From Kingdonia uniflora (taxonomy: Eukaryota; Streptophyta; Magnoliopsida; Ranunculales; Circaeasteraceae), in NCBI GenBank assembly GCA_014058105.1, contig JACGCM010001209.1, positions 62,001 to 126,000 on the forward strand: a stretch of 64,000 bases of DNA, written 5' to 3'. Both the position numbers and the translations under genes were made by a program. A model generated the notes under the pieces. The model worked only from the letters and a program-made list of their open reading frames with translations, was not told the DNA's origin and did no database searches. Positions 25,101 to 37,424 of this stretch are shown one piece after another (the first letter of the stretch is position 1; every line of letters begins with the position of its first letter).

Positions 25101-28100
25101 TATATGAGGGATCTTTTGGGGCTCTAATATGTTGACTGGATGGAACCTTGGTAAAGTAGATATCAACAAGGAGAATTATAGAGGAGATTGAGGTCTAGAA
25201 GGGACAAAGAGCAAGTTAAGAGCTGTGTTATGTTGTAACCTCCAAGTCTTGTTCAAATATTCAAATATTCAAAGTGAATTCGGGATCAATGCCCTTGGTC
25301 TGTGGAGTTAGCCGGAGATCATGCACCTTCTGTCCACATTCAATGACTTCAGCTTAGCATTTATGTTTTAGTGTCTTGGGGTGTCTCTAACCCCCTATGT
25401 TTTGTAATATGCCTGCGACAGCGGTTAGCCTTCTAAACTTTGTAGCTTTTGTTTAATCAATATATCTTTTGCTTACAGAAAAAAGAAAAAAAGGTAGCTG
25501 GTAGGATGAGCCACATTAAAACCTCCCTCTCCTTACATGAGCTATTAATTTCTTCCTCCCTCAATATTTCTCACGGTCTTTGATTATTAGATTTTTCTGC
25601 CAACAAAATATGTTATACATTTATATATATAAGGGTCAGGGGACAACTATTTTTAAGTGACCCTACATACATACTGCTAAGTATCTGTTTTTGATGCTTT
25701 ATATCTGAAAGATAGTCATATAAAATTTTCACGGTCTTTTGCTTGCTGCGGTAGTTCTAACTGGACTGTCTGACAATCTTTATTTGCTTTACCGGTCCAG
25801 GATTCATTGCGATGTATGCTACTCTTGCAAGCCGAGACGTGGATTGTTGCTTGATTCCGGAGTCACCATTTTTTCTTGAAGGGCCGGGGGGCCTTTTTGA
25901 ATTCATACAGAAACGTCTTAAAGAAATTGGTCACATGGTTATTGTGATAGCCGAAGGTGCGGGGCAGGAGCTTTTATCTGAAAGCCAGGATGCGCAGGAC
26001 GCTTCAGGAAATAAAGTACTCCAAGATGTCGGTCTTTGGTTATCTCAGAAGATCAAGGTATGTAATTGGACTCGAACTAGCTCTTTTTTATTTTTAAAAT
26101 GGAGTTCTTGGGTACAGAGGTTGGTGGGCCCAACTGGAGATAAATCTTAACCTTTATTTAGCGATAATCATTTCATTAACATCAAGTTCATCATTAAAAA
26201 AGAAACAGATAAATGTGAAACTCTGCTTATGGGCTGTTCCTTTTTTGTGATCTATGTAACATGGACACTCCAAACGTGTCGGACACTCGGACACACCGAC
26301 ACTCGTGTATACACTCCAATCAGCACTTCTTGCTTATATTGAAGTCGCCGTGTCCGACACCTCGTACCCACTTCTTGCTTATAGGTTGTCATGTTTGAGA
26401 ATACTTTTAATAGGACTAAAAGTTTCGTGTTGAGTTACTTGGTTATTTGGCTATCTCCACGGTAAAGTGATTACACTAAAAGCAGATCTATTTTTATCTC
26501 CATGTGACTTCCTTGACCTGTTAAAATCATGTATACAACTACAAATGTCTGTTCCCTCTTGAAATGATTTTTGTTGTTCAATCCAGTTTATACTATTGGA
26601 GGAATTTACAATTCTGAGGTTGCTTTTGTAGGATTATTTTGCAAGACATCAGAAGATAGTCATGAATCTCAAGCATATAGGTTTGCCATCTCATTTTTGC
26701 AATTTTTATCTTTCTTTTTATGGATTGAAGTATAGAACTAGTTCTAATCTTAGGTTTATCTTTATTCTGGTAGATCCTACATACATGATACGGGCTGTTC
26801 CAAGCAATGCATCTGATAACGTGTACTGTACTCTCCTTGCTCATAGTGCTGTTCATGGTGCAATGGCTGGGTACACGGGTTTCACGGTTGGACCTGTCAA
26901 TGGAAGACATGCATATATACCTTTTTATGTGAGTTTGTCTTTAAACATTGATTAATTTCTATATATCGTGTCATCAAGTAAACTGCCTTAAAACTCTTTT
27001 GCCCATGAGCTTTTGATTGATGATTCTGAATCCCTTTCTTTTTTGGGGAGGTTGTGAGTTTGAACTCTAGCTCCGGTGTTTGGGATGTGAATTGCATATA
27101 ATATAGCTGAGTTACCGACCTCATAAAAATGGGCTTCTTTCCAAAAAAGTGTTTTTTTTACCAAGTCATATAAATTGATCTTGATAATTGCTTGCCCATA
27201 CTTAAAGCAATGGCTCATATTTGCTGTTCTGAATTCACAGAGATAGATATTATTCTTCGAAAAACAAAGTCGTTGAGTTACAAAGGCAAAAAAAAGAAGA
27301 TTAAAATTGTATACAGACGTCTTTTTCTTTAAAAGGGAAAACTAGAAAACTTTGTAACAAAGTAGTTGAGTTACAAAGGCAAGAACAAAACTGGAATTGT
27401 ATAATAGTTGTATCAGACGTCTTGTCCTTTAAAGAGGGGAAAACAAGAAAACTTTGTAAAATCCAAGACCCTTAAGGGTAGTAGAATAAATACTCTGTCT
27501 GATGGTCGTACATTGTCATCAAAAAGATCAAATCAACCGCTAAGTCTTTCATTGTTTTGGGATCTTAGTAACTCTAAAGTTTTTCTGGGAAAAGCTCAAG
27601 TTGGTTTACGGTGACGTGATCATCTTGCAATGTTATAATGTCATGTTAGTTGCTTGACCTTGTTAATCAATTTTGATATAAAGAAGGCATATCAACTTAA
27701 AGCTCTTTGACCCGTTTCAAAAGGTAATGTAGGTAGTTAATCTAGAAACTGGGGAGGAATACATGCTAAGAAATTCTAATTTTGATAAGTTTGTTTCATT
27801 GAAAGTCTAAATAATGGTTTCTTAAGCCCTTAATTTCAATCAAAGCATAATAATTACCACAAACTGCATCGCATAATATACCTATAATTTCAATCAAAGC
27901 ATAATATACCTACATTTTTATTTTATTTTTGCACGTTTGACCCCTTTTGCTCCTTGCTCCTTCTAGTTCTCCTAGCAATTAATGTTTCACACCCTCCATT
28001 TTTTCTGCAGCGGGTGACTGAAACCCAAAATAAAGTTGTAATAACAGACAGGATGTGGGCAAGGCTATTGTCTTCGACCAACCAGCCGAGCTTCCTCAGT

Positions 28101-28211
28101 GCAAAAGTTATTGCGCAAGCTAGGATAGAAGAGGAACCGCCAGCACAAGAGGACCCACCAACACAACTCGATGGAGAGAACTGCAAAGATCATAAATCTA
28201 CCAGCAAATAA
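22134..28211 (+). CDS. PFK: ATP-dependent 6-phosphofructokinase
   Basis: Thirteen exons: 22134..22370, 22462..22508, 22600..22639, 22718..22780, 22873..23010, 23859..24017, 24144..24197, 24543..24611, 24747..24876, 25801..26057, 26632..26680, 26774..26928 and 28011..28211, giving 532 residues with consistent phases. The enzyme phosphorylates fructose-6-phosphate with ATP, committing hexose to glycolysis. Visible motifs are GGLCPGLN and GGYRGF (nucleotide site region), GGDGSQKGA (ATP-type GGDG), PKTIDNDIP (catalytic Asp), MGRYSGFIA and [21 protein letters not shown] and NQPSFL are shared with Arabidopsis PFK3/6/7. The residues before [13 protein letters not shown] (ATG at 22266) have no counterpart in the short cytosolic forms. 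They are Ser-rich, so either an N-terminal extension or untranslated leader is possible. Fragments of this gene recur beside both NLR genes. Confidence 0.95.
25302..25526 (+). repeat. PFK intron 9 segment repeated upstream of NLR2
   Basis: About 225 bp in intron 9 of the PFK gene match 52227..52454 with few differences, in the same orientation. The segment reads like the 3' end of a retroelement (AATCAATATATCTTTTGCTT followed by an A-rich tail). It could therefore be an independent insertion, but its neighbour in the second location is a piece of PFK intron 12. Confidence 0.8.
27260..27397 (+). repeat. PFK intron 12 segment repeated upstream of NLR2
   Basis: About 138 bp containing AAACAAAGT(C/A)GTTGAGTTAC twice, near 27262 and 27355, match 52459..52592 closely in the same orientation. 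In the second location it directly follows the intron 9 match, so the 1.7 kb between them (with exons 10-12) is absent there. Confidence 0.8.
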
Positions 28212-28560
28212 GCTTGATTGAAATTTTTTTCCCCAATCATATTTGACGTATTTTCGCTTACAAAAATTAGAGTTTGCTTTGGTTCAACTCTATTGTGTAA
28301 TATTTGGGGTAGAGTGGTTCTTACTGTATGATCTGCGTTTGTCTAAGGAATTACGATTCGTCAGTTTAATGAGATGTTTTATATGCTTTTGTTCCAAAAT
28401 CTGCAAATGGTTGTGATTGTAAATTTGTAATAATAAATCTCTAAGTAACAAGATGCTCAAAGCAAATGAATGGTGAGAGTATTTGTAATAATAATGCTCA
28501 AACTCAAATATGCCAAATGATTAACCACCCCTACCTCCCTAAACTTGCTAAATCATAACC
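28212..28560 (+). other. PFK 3' UTR and downstream flank
   Basis: AT-rich DNA following the stop codon, with AATAAA-like sequence (TAATAAATC near 28430) that may serve polyadenylation. No gene is visible before the CT-rich leader of the decayed transposon begins. Confidence 0.5.
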
Positions 28561-28998
28561 CAAAGTTAAAAAAAAAAAAAAAACCAACCAAAACAAAACA
28601 ACGCCTCTCCACCCTCGTCTCCCTCTCCCTCGCAACGCCTCTCTCCGTCCAACAGTGCCCCCAACACTGTGCAGTCGTCCACCATCTCTCCATCCTCTCT
28701 CCTGACCTCTCTTCGTCTTCCAGCAGCGCCTCCAACCACCCTCTCTCCCGACCTCTCTTCGTCCTCCAACAGCGCCTCTAACCACCCTCTCTTCCGTCCT
28801 CCAACAACGCCTCTCTCCACCCTCTCTCTCTCTGGTATTTTACATTTTCTCTCTATGTTTATTTTTTTGGTTTATTTACGAATTACATTGTGATGAATAA
28901 AATGGTTGAATTGTGATGATTGTTGGGTTTTATTGTTAAATTGTGATTGGTATGTTTGGTTGGTTTGTTGAATTGTGATGAATAAAATGTGGTTTATA

Positions 28999-30343
28999 GG
29001 ATGGATAAATATGATGCTGAAACATTGGAATTAGATGTTGTTGTTGCGGTTGCAGCCACTGCAGTTAACCTAGTATTGTTGTTGGTTGAGACCACCCAAT
29101 ATGACAAAACACCTTCTATTAATAGGAGGGAGCACAAGAATGCAAACTTATGTTAGTTGTATGATGAAAGTGATATTATCTGTCATAATATGTTGCGAAT
29201 GAATAAGGCTTGCTTCATTAGTTTTTGTGATAGGATGAGAGGGAAGGGTTTGAGAGCTAGCAAACATTTAGATGTTGAAGAACAGGTGACAATATTCTTG
29301 TTGATTGTAGGTCATGACACTAGGTTCAGGCATGCCCAAGATTCAACCATGAGGTCATTGGAAACTATTTCTAAGTATTTTCATGTTGTTTTGAAGTATG
29401 TTTTGAGGTTGAGTAAAGACTTATCAAACATGCAACTCCTGACTTGTCTCTTGCCAATAGAAACAATCATCATGCTTGGGCCAACACTTACTTCAAGGTA
29501 TATATATTTACTTCAAGGTTGGGTTCATATTTTAAGTACAAGTTGATGGCATGGATTATTTTATTTAGGATTGTGTTGGAGTAGTGGATGACACATTCAT
29601 CCCTGCAACAGTCCCCCTTGAAGATCAACCTAGGTATCGCACTAGGAAGCGGGATATAAAACAGAATATGCTTGTTGCTTGTTCCTTTGACATGAAAATA
29701 AGTGAGATATTTGCTGGATGGGGAGGTTTAGCTCATGATAGCAGGATCTTGAGAGCTGCAGTTAATGATGACATGTATCCGTTTACAGTGCCTAGAGGTA
29801 AATGATAGCGTATTTATAATATCATCATTAATATTTTACTTGCAATTTTTGGTTTGCAATCTTAATATGCACAATTTAACTTATTTCAAATCATTACTAC
29901 TTGGGGGATACTAGATTTCCCCAAGCTCCTAGTTTTTAGTTCCCTATCGAGGTGTACGCTATCACCTTAAGGAACATCGAGAGGGGAATAGTCCTCAGAC
30001 TCCACAAAAGTTATACAATTATCGACAATCCCAGCTAAGGAACATCATTAAGCGTCTGTTTGGGGTTATGAAGAGACGTTTTGCCTGTTTGCGCACAAAA
30101 CCCCATTATGATGTTGAAACTCAAACCAAAGTTATTGTTGCATGTTGTATCATTCACAACCATATCATAGAGGTAGATCTACATGATAACTTAGAAGACC
30201 CAAATGCAGAGGAAGAGGAACATAGAGAAATGCCTCATGAAGAGATAGGAGCATTAGGGGGAACTGAAGCATGGACTAATTTTAGGGATCACATGTGTGT
30301 AAATATGTGGCTTGAGTATGTCAACTTAGGGCTGACAATTTAA
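28999..30343 (+). pseudogene. PIF/Harbinger DDE transposase (ALP1-like), inactive
   Basis: Translated pieces are MDKYDAETLEL (from about 29002), then after an in-frame TAG near 29153 the DUF8040/HTH-like part (YDESDIICHNMLRMNKACFI, FRHAQDSTMRSLETISKYFH). Next come the catalytic core pieces VVDDTFIPA (29584 on), GWGGLAHDSRIL and, after a frame change, LRNIIKRLFGVMKRRFACL and VACCIIHNHII. The two Asp of the DDE triad are present. The third acidic residue, normally Glu in RNIIERxFGVLK, is Lys (codon 30050..30052). With the stop, the frameshifts and this change the enzyme cannot be active. Confidence 0.8.
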
Positions 30344-31064
30344 CCCGCCCCACCGGGGGCCCACCCTTAATGAGGCGGGTTTGGTATGACTATAGCGGGT
30401 ATAGGGCGGGTTTGATTTACAAAAAAACCCATTTATTTAATGGGGCGGGTATGGTTTAAGACTTAAATAAATGGGCCCCATCGCCCGACCCATTTATACA
30501 TGATACGACGTGAATACCCTTACATACAAGTTAAACCTAATTTTGAATTTTGAACTCTGAAGACAAAAGACATGTTTCTTCTTCCTCTTCTACAGTCCTG
30601 CCTTCATAACTTCATTTCAACCTCCATCTGTCCATTAACTTCTCTTCTTCTTATACAGACCTATCGAAACTAGCTGGCTTCATTTCAACCTTATTCTGAG
30701 GACATGTTTTTCAGTTATGGCTCAATGCAGAAGTGAGGGTTAAATTGTCTATGATCCTCAGTTGGCTCAAGTGAGGGTTAAATTGCCCCTAATCCTCAGC
30801 TCGTTTTTCCTCATTCTATTGAAGATTAAATGAAGAATTATCTAAAACTTTTTCCTAGCAGCTCATTTTTTTTTTGTACAGGTGATTTATAATTTTTAAA
30901 CGGGTGCTGGGGCGGGTTTGGTATAGGGAAATTTAAACTGGGTGGGTTTGGTATTTCTAATTTAAGTTAAATGGTATTGGGGCGGGTTTGGGGGTAGGGT
31001 AATTTGGCGGGTATGGGGATTGTATTGCTCCACCCGCCCCAAACTCGACCCATTGCCACCCCTA
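30327..31064. mobile_element. hAT-like non-autonomous TIR element nested in the Harbinger remnant
   Basis: Both ends start TAGGG(C/G)TG(A/G)CAAT in inverted orientation, followed inward by CCCGCCCC blocks. GGCGGGTTTGG and GGCGGGTAT repeats crowd both subterminal regions. This is the usual look of a hAT-type non-autonomous element. The flanks GTCAACT and GTCAGCC are only an imperfect direct repeat. No protein is encoded. It sits directly after the transposase C-terminus. Confidence 0.5.
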
Positions 31065-31359
31065 GTCAGCCAACTCTGGCCACTATCATCCTGCCTGAGT
31101 AATCTATTTTATATTATTTTTATTTGTTTGCTTACTATTCTTTTATTGCATTATTTATTATGGCTATGGTATGAGATCACTTTAATAAGTTTGTTTGGTA
31201 TGTCTCTTGTTTGGTATTTATATTTTGGTTTTCACTATTGTTATGACTAAGTATTATTGTTTGGTATATTATATGTCTCTAATGTATTTGATAGTGTATG
31301 TAGATTAACAGGTTATTATGTGTTTTGACATATTGATGATTTATTATTTTGCAGGTGTG

Positions 31360-31607
31360 ATGGCTAGGTATTATGTAGTTTTTGTAGAGTGTGTACCTGG
31401 AGTATATGAGACATGGGAGGAGACACCCCTAGGTCTCAGGTTTTCGAGGAGCTGTTCATAGGAGTGTTAATTCAAGGGCAGAGGCTGATCGTTTGTTTGC
31501 TGTATTTGTTGAGAAGCAAAGGCATGTTCAGGGGGGAGTAGCTCTGGAGGAGGAAGAACCAAAGAAGCCCCACCAGTTGTTGAGGTCGAGGAAGCTGAAG
31601 ACGTAGA
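31360..31607 (+). pseudogene. RNase H1 N-terminal/viroplasmin-type (RHB) domain remnant
   Basis: After a good acceptor (TTTTGCAG at 31347..31354) the frame reads MARYYVVFVECVPGVYETWEE. One base out of register it continues VSGFRGAVHRSVNSRAEADRLF. This matches the caulimovirus VI/RNase H1 hybrid-binding fold (YYVVF...PGxYxTWEE...GFxGA...F/VNSRAEA). A single-base frameshift near 31429 breaks it. It lies in the Harbinger remnant and was probably part of its coding capacity or a captured host exon. Confidence 0.55.
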
Positions 31608-32003
31608 TGATCTAGGTGGGATGGTTGTGAGGGATGTGTATGGTTGGATTTTCTGTGTTGTTTTAGCTTGTGTTGGAGTTGTGTGTTGTTAGGTAGGTAA
31701 ATGAATATTTTTATTTTAGAGGTGTTGATCGACTGATATTTCTTGTATGACTATGATGAATGCTTTCCTATATATTTGGAAATTTGTGTATTTACGAATT
31801 AAAGAGGAAAATGTAGTTTTATATGCATTTTTAATGTTTTTGTAGAGAAATTTTTAATCTGTGGTCAAATTAGATGGTTCAGCCAAACAGACTAGTTAGA
31901 AGTTAAAGTTAGAAGAAGTTAAGATTTTAAGTAGAAGTTCTAATCTTTAGCCAAAGGCACGCGAGTTTTTTTTATCTACCAAAAAAAAAAACCCCAAACA
32001 AGG

Positions 32004-32222
32004 CCCAAAGTCTCCGCAAAACTTCGATTGGAATCATAATTATTTTTGTAACTACGTAATCAATAACGTAATTTTGTTTAGTTTATTCATTAAAATAATA
32101 GTTGTGTCCTGAAAGCCAAGAATGAGTCGTTGAAGGAGTTGTGAAGTAAACTGAAATCAAAGTTTACAACTTTTATCTGCATTTTCTGATTTACTTCATC
32201 GTCCACTTCCAATTCTCAAGAT
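32004..32222 (+). promoter_or_regulatory. NLR1 5' flank, conserved with NLR2 5' flank
   Basis: About 180 bp upstream of the NLR1 ATG (from near 32040) are nearly identical to 52600..52769 upstream of NLR2, apart from a short indel. This shared block contains the leader and probably the core promoter. No canonical TATA box stands out. Confidence 0.6.
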
Positions 32223-32822
32223 ATGGCTGCAGCGAGTGTTTCCATGGTTTTGAACTAACTAGGCGTTTTTCTCCGGCGGGAGATCGAGAAAGAAGTGATA
32301 ATGGTGGTGGGTGTCAAGGAAGAGATTGAAAAACTGCGCTCAACATTGATAGCCATCCAAGCTGTTCTTCATGATGCTGACAGAAAACAAGTTCAAGACC
32401 AACGAGTGAAGGTCTGGTTGGAGAGGCTCAAGGAGGTCGTTTATGAAGTCGAGGACATATTGGACAACTGGAACACCAAAATTATTCAATCTAAAATCAA
32501 AAAATACTCTGAAAGTTCTTCTAAGAAGGTATGTTCCCATTTGTTCTACCCTTGCTTTTGTTTTAAAAATAGTGTTCTTTTACGTCATACCGTGGGGCGA
32601 AAGATTAAGAGAATAAGGGAAAAACTTGATTCTATTGCCAGTGATAAGAATAACTATGGCCTCGCAAATGGTATGCCCCCCGAGGTACCACGACAAAGGA
32701 CAAGTTGTGTGGTAAATGTATCAGAGGTCTATGGTCGTGATAAGGATAGAGATATCCTAGTTGGTATGTTGTTGAGCGAGAGTAGTCACCATGAAAATAG
32801 GGTTCCAGTCATCTCCTTAGTC

Positions 32823-32844
32823 GGAATGGGTGGACTTGGCAAGA
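32823..32844 (+). promoter_or_regulatory. Candidate miR482/2118 target site in NLR1 P-loop
   Basis: The 22 nt encoding the end of LVGMGGLGKT read GGAATGGGTGG then ACTTGGCAAGA. This is nearly the complement of miR482/miR2118 family members, which begin TCTT(G/T)CC and end CCCATTCC. That family is known to target this P-loop position in plant NBS-LRR mRNAs and to trigger phased siRNAs. Targeting here is inferred; the microRNA itself is not in the window. Confidence 0.55.
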
Positions 32845-35600
32845 CTACTCTCGCCCAACTGGTTTTAAAAGACACAAAAATTGTGAACCGCTTCAAAAAA
32901 ACAGTGTGGGTGTGTGTATCTGAACCTTTTGACTTGGCAAGGATTGCCAAAGCCATCATTGAAGCCTTTGGAGTGGAGGTCCCAAGCAATGTTGAATGGA
33001 ACACTTTACACTGTCTTTTGTCCGACACTCTCAAAGATAAGCTATTTATTCTTGTTCTGGACGACGTTTGGACGGAGGATCGCAATCAATGGAGACCATT
33101 AAGACTCTCTCTTGATGGTGGTGCACCAGGAAGTAGAATCCCAGTCACCACACGCAATGAAGGAGTAGCATCTATGATGGGCTCGACTTCCCATCAGTTG
33201 ATGGGGTTGACTGAGGAAGATAGTTGGTCATTGTTAAGTTTTGCCGCATCATCGAGAATGAAACATGAAGACTAGAAAGTTTGAAGAAATTGGAAAGGCA
33301 ATTGCAAAAAAGTGCAAAGGTGTGCCTCTCTTCATACAGGCTATAGGAAGTCTCTTGCGAAACAAAAGCAAATTAAAAGAATGGGAACAGGTCTTGGATA
33401 GCGAGACATGGAATTTACCAGAGATTGTAAAAGATGTCTTACCTGCTTTATTGTTGAGCTATTATGATTTGCCTTCATCTTGGAAACCATGTTTTACATA
33501 CTGTGCTATATTCTCCAAAGATTTCATTCTTGAAAAGGATGAGTTAATCAAGTTGTGGATGGCACATGGTTTTCTTTACTCTACTCAGAACAAAGAAATG
33601 GAAGAAGTTGGTGAGGAGTATTTCGATGGTATAGTTTCACGTTCACTATTCCAAGATTTGCAAGCAGATGAAGATCGCAATGTACATTCTTGCAAGATGC
33701 ATGATCTAGTTGAGAGAAATGATATAACTGTCAACTCTAGCAAGTTACGTCATCTAACTGCACAAAATTTGGATGATATAAGGGCTACCCTTTCTTCCAT
33801 TCACAAGACATCTCTTAGGTCGCTTAACCTCTATACTGGAGATTATGGTGGACTGAGTAGTAAGATCATTCGGTGGCTCCCGACATGCTTTAGGTCATTG
33901 GATTTGAGCGACAATTTCCTTCATAGAAAACTTCCAGATGAGATAGGGGAGTTGATACATCTAAGGTATCTGGACTTGTCAAGGACACGGGTGAAGAAGT
34001 TTCCTAATAGTTTGAGTAATCTGTGTAATCTGCAGACCTTGAAACTCAACGGATATGAAAATCTTTGTGAACTGCCTGCAAGTATGGGGAATATGATTAG
34101 CTTAAGACATCTCAAAATTTACAACACGAGGAGTCTGAGATCCTTACCTGAAGGAATAGAGAGATTAGCTTCCCTCCGTTCATTAAGTAAGTTCATCGTA
34201 AGCAAAGGATGTAAGCTTGGAGATCTAAAAGGCTTAAACTTGATCCAGGGGAGCATAGAAATAAGTGGGTTATGGAGAGTTGAATCTATGAATAAAGCCA
34301 AGAAAGTGCATTTGGCAAATAAGCGAGGCATCCATGCACTAACATTGGATTCTGGACCCCATGTTTTAAGTTTTCTTGATGTAAGTGAAGTTGATAAAGA
34401 GAGGATGGAGGGTGTGTTGGAAGGACTCCAACCAGATCAAAACTTGGAGGAACTCAAGATAAATGGTTACCCTGGCTCCAAGTTACCAAGCTGGATGATG
34501 AGCGATTTAGCACTATTTTCGAAACTCCGTACATTAGAGCTACTGTATTTAAATCAGTGCACAAAATTACCTTCTCTTGGGAAACTACCGTTTCTTGAGG
34601 TGCTCAATATTCAAAGAATGAAATCTGTAAGGCGATTAGGTCTGGATTTTCTGGGGATTTCAGATATTGAAGAGGAAGATATTAATGCTTCTTCCATAAA
34701 CAGAAGACAATTAATAGTTTTTCCCAAGTTAATTAAACTCGAATTAGGGTGGATGTCTGAGTTGGAGGAATGGGTGTTGCCATTTGAAAGAAGAGATACA
34801 TTACAGATTATGCCACGTCTCCGTAGTCTAACTATTGGTTGGGCCCCCAAATTGAAGGTGTTGCCTGCTCTTGGAAGACTAGAATCGCTGGAAGAGCTGA
34901 CTATAAGAGCATCTCCTAAAGTGCCTGATTGTCTTGGATACAAAAAAGCCAAATCCAAGGTAGTTTGACTTAATTTCCTCCAAAAGTACCTGACTTAGAT
35001 TTTAAACTAATTCAAATAGGCGCATAACACTTGGGCGCCTGTTTGAATTTATAAAAAAAATCAGGCGCCTAAGTCTTAGGCGCCTGTTTCACTGAATCAA
35101 ATATAACGAATTGTTGTTTCTCTCTTGTCCAATTTTTGCCCAAAGCTCTTTTCTCTTCAGGTATCTCTCTCTCTCTCTCTCTCTCTCTCACTACACACAT
35201 TTAGTTTAAATTTCCTTGGTGTAATGCGCGTAAGATTCTATCAAATCCAACACTTTGTTACTTGTTAATTTAGGGTATTCTCAGATTTTGTGATTCTTGG
35301 TGTATTTTAGGGTATTGTAAAATTTTCCTAATATTGTGATTTCTTGGTGGAATTTTGGGTATTGATTGAATTTGGCTTTCATAGTGTTGAAATTACCAAT
35401 TTCTACTCTTCTTACATTCCAAAGTTTCACTCCAATGTGTTAAAATTAGGGTATTGTGTGGAAAATGACGTTGAAAGCGACGAACACGCCTTGGTGCTTT
35501 AATAGAATTTGATATTATGTTGATAAGAATTTGACACCCTCTGATTGATTTAATACTTCCTATTGCCCTGAGTATTGTGATGGTATTTATATAAATTAGT

Positions 35601-37424
35601 ATGTGTTTATTAATGCAAAATTTGACAATGTCGTCAGAAGAGGAAGAATATGACGGAACCAGCGATGAGGAGAGATCTGAAACCAGGGAAGAATATACCG
35701 AATGTAATATTTCCCAAATGCACTTTTTATCTGGCAAAAAACGAAAAATCGAGTTTGAAGAAGTTGTCAATGTTTCCACTAAACCTCCTCCACCTCTTCC
35801 GCAATATTATGGAGCGCATGACTTTCGGCAACTTACACAACCGGATGGGAAGGGTCATTTGTCCACATCGGTTGCTACTACATCGGTAAGTTGAAATAAT
35901 GTAAATTAGTAAATTATTGGTTTTATACTTATTTCAAAGTATTTACTTCCGGTAGAATTTAATTTAGATATTCTTATTTGTGTTTATTAATGCATTTACA
36001 GGCTCGAGTTAGATTTAAATGTCAATCCATTTTAGCCAAGCTCCGTGAAATCTACTTAACACTTATAAATGTACCTCACTTGAGGTAGAGATTAAAGGCT
36101 ACCAATTTGATGAGTATATTTAATTGTAAAATTGGAAATGGAGACAACCAAGTAGTTTTGGCGATGGTTGAGCGTTGGTGGCCAACCACTCACTCATTTC
36201 ACCTACCTTGTAGAGAGTTAGGGATCACTCCTAGAGATTTTACTGTGCTTACCGGGATAGGCATCGGGACAGGAGACCCGATGATATTTAAAGAATTTTA
36301 CGCGAAATACGGTAATGTCTTAACAATTTTTCCCAATATAGAGTCTAAAGATTATGAAAAAGGATGTGTTAGTTTTGTTCACCTCGAAACTTACTTTGAC
36401 CATATAAGAGTAAACATCAACAATAAGGCTAATGCCAAAACAATCTTAAGAATATTTATGTTATTGCACTTTGGAGGTGTCTTATTTGGGAACTCGAACA
36501 GCTGGGCTAGACTAGAGTTGATAGGTCCAATTGCCATCATAGAAAACAAGACTTATACGATAGACTTTGGCTCCGTTATATTAGGGTATTTATACTACTG
36601 CCTTGACCAAGCATCGAAAAAGGATGTGAAATACATCAACGGCCTTTTCCAATTGATCGAGGTAGAATATTTTTATTTAATAGTTCTAGTTATTTATTTT
36701 TTTGGAATTCAAGATTATTTGGATAATTAATATTTGTTTTTATCTTATGCAATATCATTGCTACGAGTATTGTCAGATAGGCCATCATATCTTGATAGAT
36801 AATAGGTTGGATGATTTTTTCCCAAGGATGTTAGCCTGGCAAACTATAAGACGAAAATTCATGGGAAATAAGGCAAAACATCATCTAGCATTGATGAGGC
36901 AACAACTGGATTTGCGTACAATCAATAACATGTAATGGGAGCCCTTTAGAAATATGAAAGATGCACTAAAGCGGGAGGTAATCATCGCCAGAAATATCAG
37001 TCGTAAAAGAGTACTCCTGTAATGCCCATTTGGTGGATACGAGTGGTATCTTGGGGACCGTTGTTGGGCTCAACTAGAGCATCGTGCAGTGCCGTACGAC
37101 CCTCCAGAGAAACTCCATTGCTTCCCGACTTCCGATGTGGTTAGTTCCCTCCGAGTAGCGAGCTGGATCGAAGCACAACATTATATAGTAGGTCACCATG
37201 TCGACTATGATGCCTATTGGAGACATGCTTCATATGTTGCACTCATGTCAGATATTGCGAGGTGTGGAAACATTGACATCCCAGGCCTTGGTGTTTTGAC
37301 AGGCGGAGTTACATTTCCACATGTTGAGTTTCCCACTGCAGATTTTTGTACTCAGGAGACACAAATCCCACTACAGATTTTTAAAGATGAAACTGTACGT
37401 TCAACCCGTTCACCATCCTCTTGA
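35601..37424 (+). pseudogene. Plant mobile domain (PMD, MAIN/MAIL-like) gene inside the TIR element
   Basis: An acidic first exon (MSSEEEEYDGTSDEERSE, 35628 on, donor near 35886) is followed by the PMD core at 36001..36660 (LAMVERWWPTTHSFHLPCRELGITPRDFTVLTGIGIG, then ILRIFMLLHFGGVLF and GPIAIIENK). Later pieces are YCQIGHHILIDNRLDDFFPRMLAWQ at about 36762 and WYLGDRCWAQLEHRAVPYDPPEKL at about 37045. The order matches PF10536 proteins (MAIN, MAIL1 and transposon-encoded relatives). In-frame stops occur near 36087, 36933 and 37021. Some may lie in introns, but the gene looks decayed. PMD proteins act in the nucleus in transposon silencing and gene expression in Arabidopsis; the transposon-borne forms have unknown function. 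Confidence 0.7.

Larger units (their letters stand above)
28561..32003 (+). mobile_element. Decayed PIF/Harbinger transposon with a nested element
   Basis: The block holds a broken Harbinger transposase (28999..30343), a nested TIR element (30327..31064) and a second coding remnant (31360..31607). Its right border reads, on the minus strand, GGGCCTTGTTTGGGG followed by a T-run (ends near 32003), a typical Harbinger terminal sequence. The left border is not clear; an A-run near 28567 may be its decayed counterpart. The left part, 28600..28830, is a CT-rich imperfect tandem array with a period near 57 bp (CAGCGCCTC...CCACC), probably transposon leader. Confidence 0.6.

Noticed and set aside
26270..26360. 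Repeated GTGTCGGACAC/ACACTCGGACAC motifs in PFK intron 10
   Set aside because: Short internal palindromic echoes with no wider structure; no array or terminal repeats could be defined.
27040..27130. Intron 12 of PFK contains GAGTTTGAACTC, considered as a SINE B box
   Set aside because: No A box at the right distance, no tail and no target duplication.
28531..28893. Several overlapping Arg/Gly/Glu-rich frames on both strands
   Set aside because: They are different frames through one CT-rich tandem array at the left of the Harbinger remnant and show no domain.
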